This document shows positions 47,148 through 57,593 of a DNA stretch of 64,000 nt, one piece after another. Each line of letters opens with the position of its first letter. Position 1 is the first letter of the stretch. Below the pieces are notes generated by a model, which saw only the letters and a list, made by a program, of their open reading frames with translations, did no database searches and was not told where the DNA came from. The stretch comes from Candidatus Tectomicrobia bacterium. GTDB lineage: Bacteria; UBA8248. The position numbers were made by a program, and so were the translations under genes. The stretch spans positions 16,905 to 80,904 of the forward strand of contig JACPUR010000014.1 of assembly GCA_016192135.1 (NCBI GenBank), given 5' to 3'.

Positions 47148-50100
47148 TTGAAAACCTCCCTGAACATCCTGAGGGCGCCGAAACCTTTCCGCTGGCTGGC
47201 GGCGGGGGCCGCCCTTTGCATCCTCCTTCTGTGCCTGATCGGCGGCTCCTTCTCCATCTGGCTCATGAAGAACATGCTGGCGGGCAACGAAGCCCGGCAT
47301 TTCACGGATCATCTGCGCGGAGAGTTCCGGGACCGCATTTCGCCGGAGGACCTGCAGCCGGTCTTTTCCCCGCGCGCCGTCTCGGCGCTGGATGTCCTCT
47401 TCCATGGTTCCATGCTCGCCCGGACGGAGAAGCTCAAGCGCCTGCGGCTCTGGAGCACCGAGGGGAGGCTTCTTTGGGATTCCCATCCGGGCGCGGAGGA
47501 GGTGGCCCCGCCGGCGGAGGCGCTCGGCGAGGCGCACCGGGAGGGGGTCGCCTTCCGCTTGGATCCGCCGAACACCTTCCTCTCGGCCTTCCAGCCCGCT
47601 CCCTCCCCCCTCTATCTTGTGAGCCGGGCGCCCATCGCGGGCCCGGACGCCGAGTCCGCGGGCCATTCCGTCGGATTCGTGCTCGAAACCGTTTCCGAGC
47701 CCCTCGTCCTGAAGACGGAGCTGGCCGATTATGAAACCCACGTCTGGCTGGTCAGCGGTTTCCTGGGCCTGCTGGGAACGTCATTCATCCTATGGGGCCT
47801 GGCGGTCCTGGGGCGCCTGCACGTCACGGTCACCCGGCAGGCCGCGCAGGGGCTGCTCACCAGCAAGATCACGAAAGTCCTGAGCGCCGACCTCGACCCG
47901 GATCGCCTGTTCCGCGACATCCTCCGGGAAATCCGTCACGCCATCCCCTGTGACCGCATCGTCATCGCCGGGGTGGACCCCGCCACGAAAGAGCACCGCA
48001 TCTGGCACATCGAGCACACGCTCCCCGTCCCCACCCTCTCCGCCGAGGAGGAGCGGGAGACGGGAGAGTGGTATCTGCGGAATGTGTATTCCCCGATGCG
48101 GCCGGTCAATTTCCCGGACCTGGAGCGGGTGGATACTTCCTGGAGCCGGCGGCTGCTCAAGGCCGGACTTAAGAGCTCCTTCGTCCTGCCCATCCGCCAG
48201 GACGAGGGAAAGGGATTTTACATCCACCTCGGGCTCGCATGGACGAGGAAGGGGGGGGGGGACGCCGAGGGGGCGGAGCTCCTCTCCTCGCTGGCGGGCC
48301 ACCTCGGTTCGGCCGTGCGCAACGCGGCGCTGTTCCGGATGGCCGAGACGCGCGCCTCCCGGCTGGCCACCCTCAATATCCTCAGCCAGAAGATCACCCA
48401 GAACGTGGACCTCCGGGAGACCCTGGACGCCATCGTGAACGCCGCCGCCGAGCTCCTCGGCGCCGACATCTCCCGGGCGTTCCTCCTGGAAGAAGATACG
48501 GGCATCCTCATCCCCCATGCCCACGCAGGCCGGATCCCCCCCCCTTCCTCCCCGCCGGGCACGCTGCGGGCCGGAAAAGGCGTCATCGGCCGGGTGGTGG
48601 CCTCCGGGAAGCCGATGATCCTGGAGGACGTACAGCAGGCCGCCGAGTGGCAGCTGGAGGATTGGGTCCGGGACCACGGCCTCCACGCCTACATCGCCTA
48701 CCCCCTGCGCCTCGGGGAGAAGTCGTTCGGGGCCATCTACTGCCTCTCGTCCAGGAGCGGCATTTTCACCCAGGAAGACCTGGGGCTCCTGGGCTCTTTC
48801 TCCTTCCAGGCCGCCATCGCCATCGAGAAGGCGCGGCTGTTCGCGGAAACCCGGCAGCGGGCGCTGCGCCTGGAGCTGGCGGGCCAGATCACCAAGGCTC
48901 TCGCCTCCACCCTCAGGCCCTCCGAGCTGTTCCGGACGATGATCCGCGAGATCCGGCGGGCCGTCCCCTGCGAGCGCTGCGTCATCGGCTCGTTCAGCCG
49001 CGATACCCGCCATATCCACGCCTGGCACTTCGAGTCGGACATCGATCCGCCGTTCCGGGCCGATCCCTTCGACGAGGAGGGGGTGTGGTGGGACAGGGAC
49101 GTATACGAGATGAAGCGCGTGGTGAACCAGCCCGACATCAGCGTCATCCCGCACGCGCGCGCGCGGCAGATGGCGGAGGCGGGGATAAAAAGCATCATCG
49201 CCATGCCCATCCTGCAGGACGGCGAATGCGCCGCCCACATATTACTGAGCAGCACGAGGCCCGCCAACTTCACGCACGACCACGAGCGGCTGCTTCAATC
49301 CCTCTCCGACCTCTTCGGCATGGCCATCCGGAACGCCATGCTCTATCAGGCATCGGAGGAGAAGACCTCGCGCCTCGAGATCACCGGCGAGATCGCCAAG
49401 GCCCTGGGCTCCTCGCTCGAACCCGAACAGCTTTTCCAGACCATCGTCCGCGAGATCCGCAAGGTGATCCCCTGCGAGCGATGCGTGATCGCCCGCCTGG
49501 ATCTCGCCGGCGCGACGTACCAGTATTTCCATATCGAGAGCGACATCGAGGTTCCCGAGAGGACGGCCGAGGCCGACCGCATCAGCACCCGATGGTTCCA
49601 CCGGGAGGTGTACGAAGCAAAGCAGCCAAAGCTTGTTCCGGATCTGTCGAAATGTCTCGATGACGATACGATGAAACCCTGGTCGGAGCGTCTCGTCCGG
49701 ACCGGATTGCGCAGCTTCCTGGCCATCCCCATCCTGCAAACTGGGAACAGCATCGCCCACGTTGCGATCTCGAGTGTAAGGGCGAACGCCTTCTCCGGCG
49801 CCCAGATATCCCTACTCACCTCCATCGCCCAGCATATCGGCTCGGCCATCCGGAACGCCATGCTCTATCAGGCGTCGGAGGAGAAGACCTCGCGCCTCGA
49901 GATCACCGGCGAAATCGCCAAGGCCCTGGGCTCCTCGCTCGAACCGGAGGAGACTTTCCGCACCATCACGAGGGAGATCCGCCGCGCCGTCCCCTGCGAG
50001 CGCTGCATTATCGCCTCCGTGGAGGCGCGGGGGCCCTTCCCCTCCTACTGGCATACCGACTCCGACATCGATCTCCCGCCTCCCACGCCCGGCGAGGCCG

Positions 50101-53100
50101 ATGCCCTGCGCGCCATCCTCGTCGAGAAGCTGTACGAGCGAAAGGAGCCCTACTACATCCCCGACATCACCGCCGAGGAGGGCCTGCAGGACCGCTTCGT
50201 CCAGCTCGGCTTCCGCAGCCAGCTGTTCATCCCCGTCCTCGACGGCTCCGTCTGCATCGCGCACATCGCCCTCACGAGCTTTCAAAAGAACGCATTCTCG
50301 CCCGCGCAGCACGAGCTCCTCGCCTCCATCGCGGCCTATGTCGGCCCCGCCATCCGAAACGCCAAGCTCTACCGCACGGCCGGGGAGCGGGCGGCGCGCC
50401 TCTCGGTCCTGAACGAGCTGAACCGGAAGATCTCGGAGAACCTCGATCTGGGCGAGGCGCTGAACAGCATCACCCAGGCTGTCGCCACCCTCCTCCACGC
50501 CGATTACGCCCGCCTTTTCATGGCGGAGCCGGAGACCAAGGAGCTCGTGCTCCAGGCCGCCGTCGGCGCCATCCCCTGGCCCCCGGGGCTGAGAGCCGTC
50601 ATCCCGCCCCAGTCGAGCCTGGCGGGCTGGGTGCTCGAAAACGAGAAGCCGGTCCTGATCTCCGATCTCGCGGCGGATTCACGCTGGGAGCCCATGCCCT
50701 GGGAGTGGATCCCCGCGGGCTCGGTCCGCTCGGCCATCGCCTACCCGCTCACGCAAAGCGGCCGGCCCGCCGGCGTCATCCTGGCGCTCGCCCAGGCGGC
50801 CGGAGCGTTCGCCGAGGAGGACCTGGCCCTGCTGGGCGGCCTGGCGTCCCAGGCCTCCATCGCCGTCGAGAAGGCGGTGCACTTCTCCGCGGCGCGGGAG
50901 CGGGCCGTCCGGCTGAGCGTGCTGAACCAGCTCAATCAGAAGATCATCGCCACCCATTCCCTGGACGACATCCTAAACGCCCTCCTCCAGGCGGCCGCCG
51001 AGCTCCTGAAGGGGGAGCACACCCACATCTTTCTCTACGACGAGGCGGAGGACCGCCTGAAGCTGCGGGCCACCTACGGCCGGCCGCCGACGCTGGATGG
51101 GCAGATTCTCACCCTCCGGCCGGGCGAGGGCATCGGCGGCCGCGTGTTCGCGACCGGCCTTCCGGTCAATATGCGCGACGTGAACGAGGAGCCCAACTGG
51201 CTCACGGCCGACTGGTCGCGCGAGACGGGCATCCGCTCCTGCATTTCGCAGCCGCTGAGCCAGCGCGGGCGGAACATCGGCATCATCAACTGCTTTTCGG
51301 TGAAGCCGGGTTTCTTCAGCGAGGAGGACGTCAACCTCCTGGGCGCCCTCGCCTCCCAGACCGCCATCGCGATCGAGAAGACGGACCTCCTCAGGCAGGC
51401 GCAAGAGCGCGCGGCCCGCCTCGAGCTGGCCGGCGAGATCGCGCGGGCGCTGAGTTCCTCCCTGGAGCCCGAGCACGTCTTCCGCGTCATCGTGAGCGAG
51501 ATCCGGAAGGCCATCCCCTGCGAGCGGTGCGTCATCGCCCGCCTCGATCCCGGCACCAATGCCTATCTCTACCTGCACGTCGAATCGGACGTCTCCGTCG
51601 AGCCGGCGCCGGAGGGGGGCGCGACGCGGGGAACGTGGTTCCACCGCGAGGTCTACCAGACGCTGCGCCCCAAGTTCGTCCCCGACCTGAGCCAAATGCA
51701 CGACGAGGCCATGACGCCGTGGTCGGACCGGCTCGTGAGCGCGGGCCTGCGGAGCCTCTTGATCGTGCCCATCCTGCAAGACGGGCGCTGCATCGCCCAC
51801 ATCTCCCTCACTTCCACGCGGGCGAACGCCTTCTCGCGGGAGCAAATCGATCTCCTCACCTCGATCGCCCAGCACATCGGCTCGGCGATCCGCAACACCT
51901 CCCTCTACCGGACCGCCGAGCAGCGGGCCTCCCGGCTCCTGGTCCTGAACCGCCTCAACCGGCACATCACCGAGAACCTCGCCTTGGACGAGACGCTGGG
52001 CAGCATCGTCCACGCCTCCTATGACCTGCTCGGGGCGGACCTGGCGCGCCTGTACCTGGTCGACGAGTCCTCCAACCGCGTAATCCAGCGCGCCGCCTAC
52101 GGAAACGTCCCGATGGACCGGAACATGCGCCAGTCCTTCCGGACAGGGGAGGGAATCACGGGCAGCGTCGTGGAGACGGGGGAGGCCCTTCTCGTCCCCG
52201 ACATCCTGAACGATCCCCGCTGGCTTTCGACCGACTGGGCGCGCGCGAACGGCCTCCATTCCTTCATCGTCCAGCCCCTGCGCCAGGGCGCGCGCATCAT
52301 CGGCGTCCTCAACTGCGTGTCCCGGAAGATCGGCCTCTTCTCGAAACCCGACCTGGAGCTCCTGGGCGCCCTGGCCTCCCAGGCCGCCATCGCCGTGCAG
52401 AACGCGCGCCTGCACGACGAGGAGAAGCGCAGCCGCGAGTTCCTGAACAGCGTGGTGGGGGACACGTCCGATCCCATCACCATCACCAACCTGGACCGAA
52501 CCATACTGCTCTGGAACTCCGGCGCCGAGGCGCTCTACGGGTACACCGAGCCCGAGGCGCTTGGCCGCAAGGTGGACATCATCATTCCTGAAGAGGACAT
52601 GGCGAGGAACAAGACGATCACCGCCCGAGTGATCGCCGAGAAGCTCCCCTACACCTACGAAACCCAGCGCCTCCGCAAGGACGGCGCGCCCATCCCCGTG
52701 AGCATCACCATATCGCCCGTGCAGGACGAGCGGGGAGAGGTGGTGGCCCTGGCCGGAATCCACAAGGACCTCTCCGAGTGGAAGCGGGCCGAGCGCGCGC
52801 TGCAGGAGGCGAAGGAGGAGGCCGAGGCCGCCAACCGGGCGAAGAGCGTCTTCCTCTCGAACCTGAACCACGAGCTCCGCTCCCCGCTGAACGTCATCAC
52901 GGGCCTGAGCGATATCCTCCGCCTGGAGGCCCGGGACGGCGAAACCGCCCAGGTCGCGCAGAAGGTCCGCGAGGCGGGGGAGCACATGCTCAGCCTGATC
53001 GAGGACCTGCTGGACCTGGACCGGATATCGACGGGCAAGCTGAGCCTCCAGCTGCGGGACGCCCCCGTCGACTCGCTGGTGCGCTCCGCCGTCGAGGGGC

Positions 53101-53987
53101 GGATTCCCCAGCTGCCCTGCGGCTTCACCCTGGTGAGCGACCTCCGGTCGGAGGATTACGCGGTCCGCTGCGATCTCACGCGCTTCCATCAGATTCTCGG
53201 CAACCTCCTCGACAACGCCGTCAAGTACTCCCCCTCCGGCGGCACCATCACCGTCCGGACCGAGCGGCGCGGGGAGGAGGCGTGGATCTCGGTCCAGGAC
53301 GAGGGCATCGGCGTCGGTCCGGAGGAGGCCCGCATCATCTTCGAGCGCTTCGCCCAGCTCGAGTCCGGCGGCGCCCACCGGGGCGGCGGACTGGGCATCG
53401 GGCTCCACCTGGTGAAGCAGCTCCTCGGCCTCCAGGGCGGCCGCATCTGGGTGGAGGGCGAAAAAGGCTCCGGCAGCATCTTCACGTTTTCCCTTCCGCT
53501 GTGCATCCCCGCCCCCCCGGCCGGGGGTGGGGAGAACGGCGAGGCGGGTCCGCCCGCGGCCGAAGCGGACGAGCCCTGGGAAGGCGCCTCGGTGCTCGTG
53601 GTCGAGGGCCAGACGCCCTTCCACGGCTACCTCAAGGTGCTCATGCGGAACGCGGCCCGCCTGCTTACGGCCCGGGCCGAGGAGGGGCTCGAGCTGGCGC
53701 GCAAGGAGCGGCCCGATCTCATCCTGCTGGACGTGGAGGCCCCGCACGGCGAAGGCCTCCGCCTCCTCCAGCGCCTGAAAAGCCTGCCCGAGACGCGCGG
53801 CATTCCCGCCGTCGCCGTCGCCTCGGAGGCCGCCGGGGCCGGAAGCGGGAACGGCTGGGACCTCGCCGACGGCTTCCTCGCCAGACCCATCGATCCGGTG
53901 GCCTTCCGCCTCGAGATGGGCCGGGTGTTCGCCGGGCGGAAGAAGGCGGAGAGCGCCCCCCATACCCTCCGCGCCCCGGCGGGATGA
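47148..53987 (+). CDS. Giant hybrid sensor histidine kinase with nine GAF domains
   Basis: A 2279-residue membrane signalling protein. TM1 about 16-38, a periplasmic sensor region, TM2 about 199-223. Nine GAF domains follow between about 240 and 1761, in two alternating types. One has the motif IPCERCVIA (GAF 1, 3, 4, 5, 8). The other starts LNxLNxKI and has SxIAYPL-type cores (GAF 2, 6, 7, 9). Then PAS (about 1768-1880), HisKA with H-box LNHELRSPLN (His near 1908) and HATPase_c (N-box NLLDNAVKYSP; GGGLGIGL). A receiver-like domain follows (about 2148-2261) with LILLDVEAP but lacking the acidic pair and with R in place of the conserved K. Start TTG 47148 follows CCCGAGG at 6 nt. Confidence 0.9.
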   Translation: MKTSLNILRAPKPFRWLAAGAALCILLLCLIGGSFSIWLMKNMLAGNEARHFTDHLRGEFRDRISPEDLQPVFSPRAVSALDVLFHGSMLARTEKLKRLRLWSTEGRLLWDSHPGAEEVAPPAEALGEAHREGVAFRLDPPNTFLSAFQPAPSPLYLVSRAPIAGPDAESAGHSVGFVLETVSEPLVLKTELADYETHVWLVSGFLGLLGTSFILWGLAVLGRLHVTVTRQAAQGLLTSKITKVLSADLDPDRLFRDILREIRHAIPCDRIVIAGVDPATKEHRIWHIEHTLPVPTLSAEEERETGEWYLRNVYSPMRPVNFPDLERVDTSWSRRLLKAGLKSSFVLPIRQDEGKGFYIHLGLAWTRKGGGDAEGAELLSSLAGHLGSAVRNAALFRMAETRASRLATLNILSQKITQNVDLRETLDAIVNAAAELLGADISRAFLLEEDTGILIPHAHAGRIPPPSSPPGTLRAGKGVIGRVVASGKPMILEDVQQAAEWQLEDWVRDHGLHAYIAYPLRLGEKSFGAIYCLSSRSGIFTQEDLGLLGSFSFQAAIAIEKARLFAETRQRALRLELAGQITKALASTLRPSELFRTMIREIRRAVPCERCVIGSFSRDTRHIHAWHFESDIDPPFRADPFDEEGVWWDRDVYEMKRVVNQPDISVIPHARARQMAEAGIKSIIAMPILQDGECAAHILLSSTRPANFTHDHERLLQSLSDLFGMAIRNAMLYQASEEKTSRLEITGEIAKALGSSLEPEQLFQTIVREIRKVIPCERCVIARLDLAGATYQYFHIESDIEVPERTAEADRISTRWFHREVYEAKQPKLVPDLSKCLDDDTMKPWSERLVRTGLRSFLAIPILQTGNSIAHVAISSVRANAFSGAQISLLTSIAQHIGSAIRNAMLYQASEEKTSRLEITGEIAKALGSSLEPEETFRTITREIRRAVPCERCIIASVEARGPFPSYWHTDSDIDLPPPTPGEADALRAILVEKLYERKEPYYIPDITAEEGLQDRFVQLGFRSQLFIPVLDGSVCIAHIALTSFQKNAFSPAQHELLASIAAYVGPAIRNAKLYRTAGERAARLSVLNELNRKISENLDLGEALNSITQAVATLLHADYARLFMAEPETKELVLQAAVGAIPWPPGLRAVIPPQSSLAGWVLENEKPVLISDLAADSRWEPMPWEWIPAGSVRSAIAYPLTQSGRPAGVILALAQAAGAFAEEDLALLGGLASQASIAVEKAVHFSAARERAVRLSVLNQLNQKIIATHSLDDILNALLQAAAELLKGEHTHIFLYDEAEDRLKLRATYGRPPTLDGQILTLRPGEGIGGRVFATGLPVNMRDVNEEPNWLTADWSRETGIRSCISQPLSQRGRNIGIINCFSVKPGFFSEEDVNLLGALASQTAIAIEKTDLLRQAQERAARLELAGEIARALSSSLEPEHVFRVIVSEIRKAIPCERCVIARLDPGTNAYLYLHVESDVSVEPAPEGGATRGTWFHREVYQTLRPKFVPDLSQMHDEAMTPWSDRLVSAGLRSLLIVPILQDGRCIAHISLTSTRANAFSREQIDLLTSIAQHIGSAIRNTSLYRTAEQRASRLLVLNRLNRHITENLALDETLGSIVHASYDLLGADLARLYLVDESSNRVIQRAAYGNVPMDRNMRQSFRTGEGITGSVVETGEALLVPDILNDPRWLSTDWARANGLHSFIVQPLRQGARIIGVLNCVSRKIGLFSKPDLELLGALASQAAIAVQNARLHDEEKRSREFLNSVVGDTSDPITITNLDRTILLWNSGAEALYGYTEPEALGRKVDIIIPEEDMARNKTITARVIAEKLPYTYETQRLRKDGAPIPVSITISPVQDERGEVVALAGIHKDLSEWKRAERALQEAKEEAEAANRAKSVFLSNLNHELRSPLNVITGLSDILRLEARDGETAQVAQKVREAGEHMLSLIEDLLDLDRISTGKLSLQLRDAPVDSLVRSAVEGRIPQLPCGFTLVSDLRSEDYAVRCDLTRFHQILGNLLDNAVKYSPSGGTITVRTERRGEEAWISVQDEGIGVGPEEARIIFERFAQLESGGAHRGGGLGIGLHLVKQLLGLQGGRIWVEGEKGSGSIFTFSLPLCIPAPPAGGGENGEAGPPAAEADEPWEGASVLVVEGQTPFHGYLKVLMRNAARLLTARAEEGLELARKERPDLILLDVEAPHGEGLRLLQRLKSLPETRGIPAVAVASEAAGAGSGNGWDLADGFLARPIDPVAFRLEMGRVFAGRKKAESAPHTLRAPAG
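49322..49423. repeat. Internal direct repeat of the kinase gene, copy 1
   Basis: 102 bp repeated at 49844-49945 with two mismatches, 522 bp apart (174 codons, one GAF unit). It spans the end of GAF 3 and start of GAF 4, showing recent duplication of a GAF module. Confidence 0.85.
49844..49945. repeat. Internal direct repeat of the kinase gene, copy 2
   Basis: Second copy of the 102-bp repeat, spanning the end of GAF 4 and the start of GAF 5. Confidence 0.85.
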
Positions 53988-54084
53988 GGCCCGCCCCCTC
54001 CCGCGTTCCGTCCCCCCCGCGAAATTGATACACTCCGCCGGCGTGATTCCCGCGTCTTCCTAAGTCCCCGATGGAGGCCCGCCC

Positions 54085-55116
54085 ATGAAGGCGATGCTGC
54101 TCAAGGAATTCGGAAAGCCCCTCGCGTGGGAGGAGGTGCCGGAGCCCAGGATCACCGGGCCGCGCCAGGTCCTCGTCCAGGCCAAGACGAACGGGCTGTG
54201 CGCCACCGACCTCAAGATCTGGGACGGGCTCGTGAAGTCGGCCAAGAAGCCCCTCCTGCTCGGGCACGAGAGCGCGGGGGTCGTCCTGGAGGCGGGCGGC
54301 GAGGTGGAGTCCGTCAAGCCGGGCGACCGGGTGGTCATGGTGGCCAAGCAGACCTGCGGCCGGTGCCGCATGTGCCGGGCGGGCCGGGAGGAGATGTGCC
54401 TGCAGTCGCCGGGGCGAATGGGCTTCGAGATCGACGGCGGCTTCGGCGAGCTGGTGGCCGTCTCCGAGCGGAACCTCGTCAAGGTGGGCTCCTCCGTCGC
54501 CATGGAGGCGGCCTGCCTCATCGGCGGCACCCTCGGCTCTCCCCTTCACGGCATCCGCATGGCGCGGGTCGAGGTCGGCGAGACGGCCGTCGTCTTCGGG
54601 CTGGGTGGCCTGGGCATCCACGCCCTCCAGCTCCTGCGCCACCTGGGCGCGAACGTCATCGGGGTGGACGTGAAGGACGAGAAGCTCGAGGCGGCCCGCG
54701 GCCTGGGCGCGGCCCACACCATCAACGCGCTGCAGGCCGACCCGGTGAAGGCGGTCATGGACCTCACCGGCGGGGTGGGGGCCGACGTGGCCCTCGAGAT
54801 CGTGGGGGGCGCCGCCGTGCCTCCCGTCATCGCGCAGTGCATGGAGCTCCTGCGGCCCGGCGGAAGGCTCCTGATCCTGGGCTACCACTACGGCCAGACC
54901 GTCCCCATCGATCCAGCCAAGATGGTCTACAAGTGGATCCAGATCATCGCCTCCCACAACCATTCGGTGCGGGACGTGACGGACGCCGCCAGCCTCGTGA
55001 ACGACGGCCGGGTGAAGGCCGTCATCTCGGGCACCGCCCCCATGCGGGAGGCCAACGAGGCCCTGGGCTCGCTCCGCAAGGGGGACCCGGTCGGGCGCCT
55101 CGTTCTGCAGTGGTAG
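54085..55116 (+). CDS. Zinc-dependent MDR-family alcohol dehydrogenase
   Basis: A 343-residue medium-chain dehydrogenase. LGHESAGVVLEAGG near residues 59-72 holds catalytic-zinc ligands with Cys39 (NGLCATDLK). The structural zinc set CGRCRMCRAGREEMC lies near 92-106. The NAD-binding motif FGLGGLGIHALQLL is near 172-185, with VIGVDVKDEK following. Length and order match sorbitol/threonine dehydrogenase-like enzymes. Stand-alone gene; substrate not inferable. Confidence 0.9.
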   Translation: MKAMLLKEFGKPLAWEEVPEPRITGPRQVLVQAKTNGLCATDLKIWDGLVKSAKKPLLLGHESAGVVLEAGGEVESVKPGDRVVMVAKQTCGRCRMCRAGREEMCLQSPGRMGFEIDGGFGELVAVSERNLVKVGSSVAMEAACLIGGTLGSPLHGIRMARVEVGETAVVFGLGGLGIHALQLLRHLGANVIGVDVKDEKLEAARGLGAAHTINALQADPVKAVMDLTGGVGADVALEIVGGAAVPPVIAQCMELLRPGGRLLILGYHYGQTVPIDPAKMVYKWIQIIASHNHSVRDVTDAASLVNDGRVKAVISGTAPMREANEALGSLRKGDPVGRLVLQW

Positions 55117-55287
55117 GCGGTCCCAGTCTGTGTAGGGGCGGTGCCTGCCGGGGTGCGCGATGATGAAGGGCAGCGCGGGAAGACGCGACACACACACGAT
55201 GCGTCGAGGTTTTCCCCTTCCCGCCGGGAGGGGACTAGGGGAGGGAAAGCCGCCGGATGCCTGCTCCCCCACCCCCGGAGGGGGAGT

Positions 55288-55315
55288 GTAGGGGCGGTTC
55301 GCGAACCGCCCCTAC
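55288..55315. repeat. 28-bp palindrome, core GTTCGCGAAC
   Basis: Arms GTAGGGGCG and CGCCCCTAC around a perfectly self-complementary 10-bp core. The 334-bp gap 55117-55450 also holds a half-element at 55133-55141 and two C/G-tract hairpins (about 55211-55250 and 55264-55286). No gene is supported there. Confidence 0.85.
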
Positions 55316-55450
55316 AAGGCGCGGCGCCTCCTTTGGCCGAGGCGCCCTCTCCGCCTTCCGGCCCCCCCCGGTCCTGTGCCATACTTCCGCCGCTTGGGAG
55401 AGGGCCCTCCCGCTTCAACGCGCCGCGCCCGCGGCCTGAGGACGGAGGCA

Positions 55451-56842
55451 ATGGGAAACCGAATCGAAACCGACAGCATGGGGCAGATCGAGGTCCCCGA
55501 CGACAGGTACTACGGCGCGCAGACGGCCCGCTCGCTCATCCACTTCAACATCGGCGGCGACCGCTTCCCGCGCGAGATCGTCCGCGCGCTCGGCATCCTC
55601 AAGAAGGCCGCCGCCCTCGCCAACGAGGAGATCGGCTCCCTCTCCGCCGACAAGGCCAGGCTCATCGTCCGGGCGGCGGACGAGGTGATCGAGGGCAAGC
55701 TCGACGACCACTTCCCGCTCCGCGTGTGGCAGACGGGCAGCGGCACCCAGACGAACATGAACGCCAACGAGGTCATCTCGAACCGCGCCATCGAGCTGGC
55801 CGGGGGCAAGATGGGCTCGAAGAAGCCCGTCCATCCCAACGACGACGTGAACAAGGCGCAGTCCTCGAACGACACCTTCCCGACGGCCATGCACATCGCC
55901 GCGGCCGAGCAGCTCACGAAGCGCCTCCTGCCCGCCGTGGAGGGCCTGCGGAAGACCCTCGCCGGGAAGGCGGCGGAGTTCGGGAGCATCATCAAGATCG
56001 GGCGCACCCACCTCATGGACGCCGTGCCCCTCACCCTGGGGCAGGAATTCTCGGGCTACGCCGCCCAGCTCGGGAGCTGCGATGGCCGCGTCCGCGCCAC
56101 CCTGGACGGCCTCTTCGACCTGGCGCTCGGGGGGACGGCGGTGGGCACGGGGCTCAACACCCATCCCCGGTTCTCGGAGAAGGCCTGCGCCCACATCGCG
56201 AAGATGACGGGCCTCCCCTTCCGCTCCGCGCCCAACAAGTTCGAGGCCCTGGCCGCCCACGACGCCCTGGTGTTCGCCCACGGCGCCCTCAAGACGCTGG
56301 CCGCCGCCCTGATGAAGATCGCCAACGACATCCGCTGGCTGGCCTCGGGACCGCGCTCGGGCATCGGGGAGCTGCGCATCCCCGAGAACGAGCCGGGGAG
56401 CTCCATCATGCCCGGCAAGGTGAACCCCACCCAGAGCGAGGCGATGACCATGGTCTGCGCCCAGGTGATGGGGAACGACACGGCCGTGAACCTGGGCGGG
56501 GCGATGGGGAACTTCGAGCTCAACGTCTTCAAGCCCCTCATCATCTTCAACTTCCTGAACTCGGTGCGGCTCATGGCCGACGCCTGCGACTCCTTCGACG
56601 AGCACTGCGCGCGGGGCATCGAGGCGAACCGCGATGTCATCGAGGGCCACCTGAAGCGCTCCCTCATGCTGGTCACGGCGCTCAATCCCCACATCGGCTA
56701 CGACAACGCGGCCAAGGTGGCCAAGAAGGCCTTCGCCGAGAACATCACGCTGAGGGAGGCCGCCGTGGCGCTGGGCCTCCTCACGGCCGAGAAGTTCGAC
56801 GAGATCGTGCGGCCCGAGAGGATGATCGGGCCGGAGGGCTGA
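55451..56842 (+). CDS. fumC: Class II fumarate hydratase
   Basis: A 463-residue fumarase C, converting fumarate to malate in the TCA cycle. Seen: [27 protein letters not shown] at the start, [21 protein letters not shown] near residues 95-115, [20 protein letters not shown] near 132-151 and [21 protein letters not shown] near 183-203. The fumarate-lyase signature [13 protein letters not shown] is near 316-328. Length is typical. Oxygen-stable and iron-independent in the family. ATG at 55451 follows GGAGGCA. A strong terminator follows 28 bp after the stop. Confidence 0.97.
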   Translation: MGNRIETDSMGQIEVPDDRYYGAQTARSLIHFNIGGDRFPREIVRALGILKKAAALANEEIGSLSADKARLIVRAADEVIEGKLDDHFPLRVWQTGSGTQTNMNANEVISNRAIELAGGKMGSKKPVHPNDDVNKAQSSNDTFPTAMHIAAAEQLTKRLLPAVEGLRKTLAGKAAEFGSIIKIGRTHLMDAVPLTLGQEFSGYAAQLGSCDGRVRATLDGLFDLALGGTAVGTGLNTHPRFSEKACAHIAKMTGLPFRSAPNKFEALAAHDALVFAHGALKTLAAALMKIANDIRWLASGPRSGIGELRIPENEPGSSIMPGKVNPTQSEAMTMVCAQVMGNDTAVNLGGAMGNFELNVFKPLIIFNFLNSVRLMADACDSFDEHCARGIEANRDVIEGHLKRSLMLVTALNPHIGYDNAAKVAKKAFAENITLREAAVALGLLTAEKFDEIVRPERMIGPEG

Positions 56843-56869
56843 GAGGCCCTCGGAGCTCCGGCGGAAATG

Positions 56870-56897
56870 AAAAAGCCCCCCGCGCGGGGGGCTTTTT
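56870..56897. terminator. Bidirectional intrinsic terminator
   Basis: GCCCCCC and GGGGGGC around GCGC, flanked by AAAAA on the left and TTTTT on the right. It can end fumC (+) and the XRE gene (-), which converge here. Confidence 0.92.
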
Positions 56898-56937
56898 CGC
56901 ACCGGGACGACGGGAGAAAGAAATCCCGCGCGCTTTC

Positions 56938-57261
56938 CTACTTCCGGGCCAGCCGCTCCGCCATCCGGAGCATCATTGCCTGGTCCTTCCTCTCCAGGTT
57001 CACCCAGATAGCCCTGAGCCGTTCCCACTGGACGGAATAGGTCTCGCGGCTGGTGTCGAACTGCTCGCCCCGGATGGCCGCCCAGACCTCGGCCTCGGAT
57101 TTCTCGAGGGCGGCGGCCAAGCGGGCGACCGTGTCCCCGGCGGGGATGTCCCCGAACTTCTCGATCCGGTAGATGGTCCGGGCCGAAATCTGCGCCTTCG
57201 CGCCGAGCTTTTCGCGGGAGAGCCCCGCTTCCTTCCGAAGCTTGAAAAGGCCCTGAGGCAT
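56938..57261 (-). CDS. XRE-family helix-turn-helix regulator
   Basis: A 107-residue protein. The N-terminal HTH (LFKLRKEAGLSREKLGAKAQISARTIYRIEKFGDIPAGDTVARLAAAL, residues about 5-52) is followed by a short helical tail (RLRAIWVNLERKDQAMMLRMAERLARK). GGGAGG lies 8 nt before the ATG at 57261. It converges on fumC and is preceded by a long non-coding region with palindromes, so it may regulate itself or the nearby small gene. Target unknown. Confidence 0.82.
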   Translation of the reverse strand: MPQGLFKLRKEAGLSREKLGAKAQISARTIYRIEKFGDIPAGDTVARLAAALEKSEAEVWAAIRGEQFDTSRETYSVQWERLRAIWVNLERKDQAMMLRMAERLARK

Positions 57262-57579
57262 CACGGCACCTCCCGCGGCGCGCGAAGGCACCCCCGGCGA
57301 TTCTCTCCTTGAAACCGCATAATCGCCTCCCGAATCGGGAAAGGCGGACATCTGAACGGCAATATCCCGGCGGGTGCTGCCCGGCCGGGGTGGTGCGGAG
57401 AACGGCAAAGAACGGAAAGGCGTCTCGGCAGGCTTTTGTGGATAGCGGACTTTCCGGAAACGGCTCTAGCAGATTGTCTGAGGGGCCCCTCAGTTTCGGC
57501 GGAAACCGGGGACCTCCGATGCGGGTTTAGGCCTGGGAGGCCCTGAGTCAACCGCCCCGCTCGACCCCACTCAATATAT

Positions 57580-57593
57580 ATGCCGTGCGGCAT
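57580..57593. promoter_or_regulatory. Operator-like palindrome
   Basis: ATGCCGTGCGGCAT, a perfect 6+2+6 palindrome next to a TATATAT stretch, in the AT-rich part of the 57262-57800 gap. Another palindrome, GAGGGGCCCCTC, lies near 57480-57491. No gene is supported in this gap. Confidence 0.4.

Noticed and set aside
14445-55315. GTAGGGGCG palindromes as CRISPR repeats
   Set aside because: They are scattered singly, have no regular spacers and no cas genes are present.
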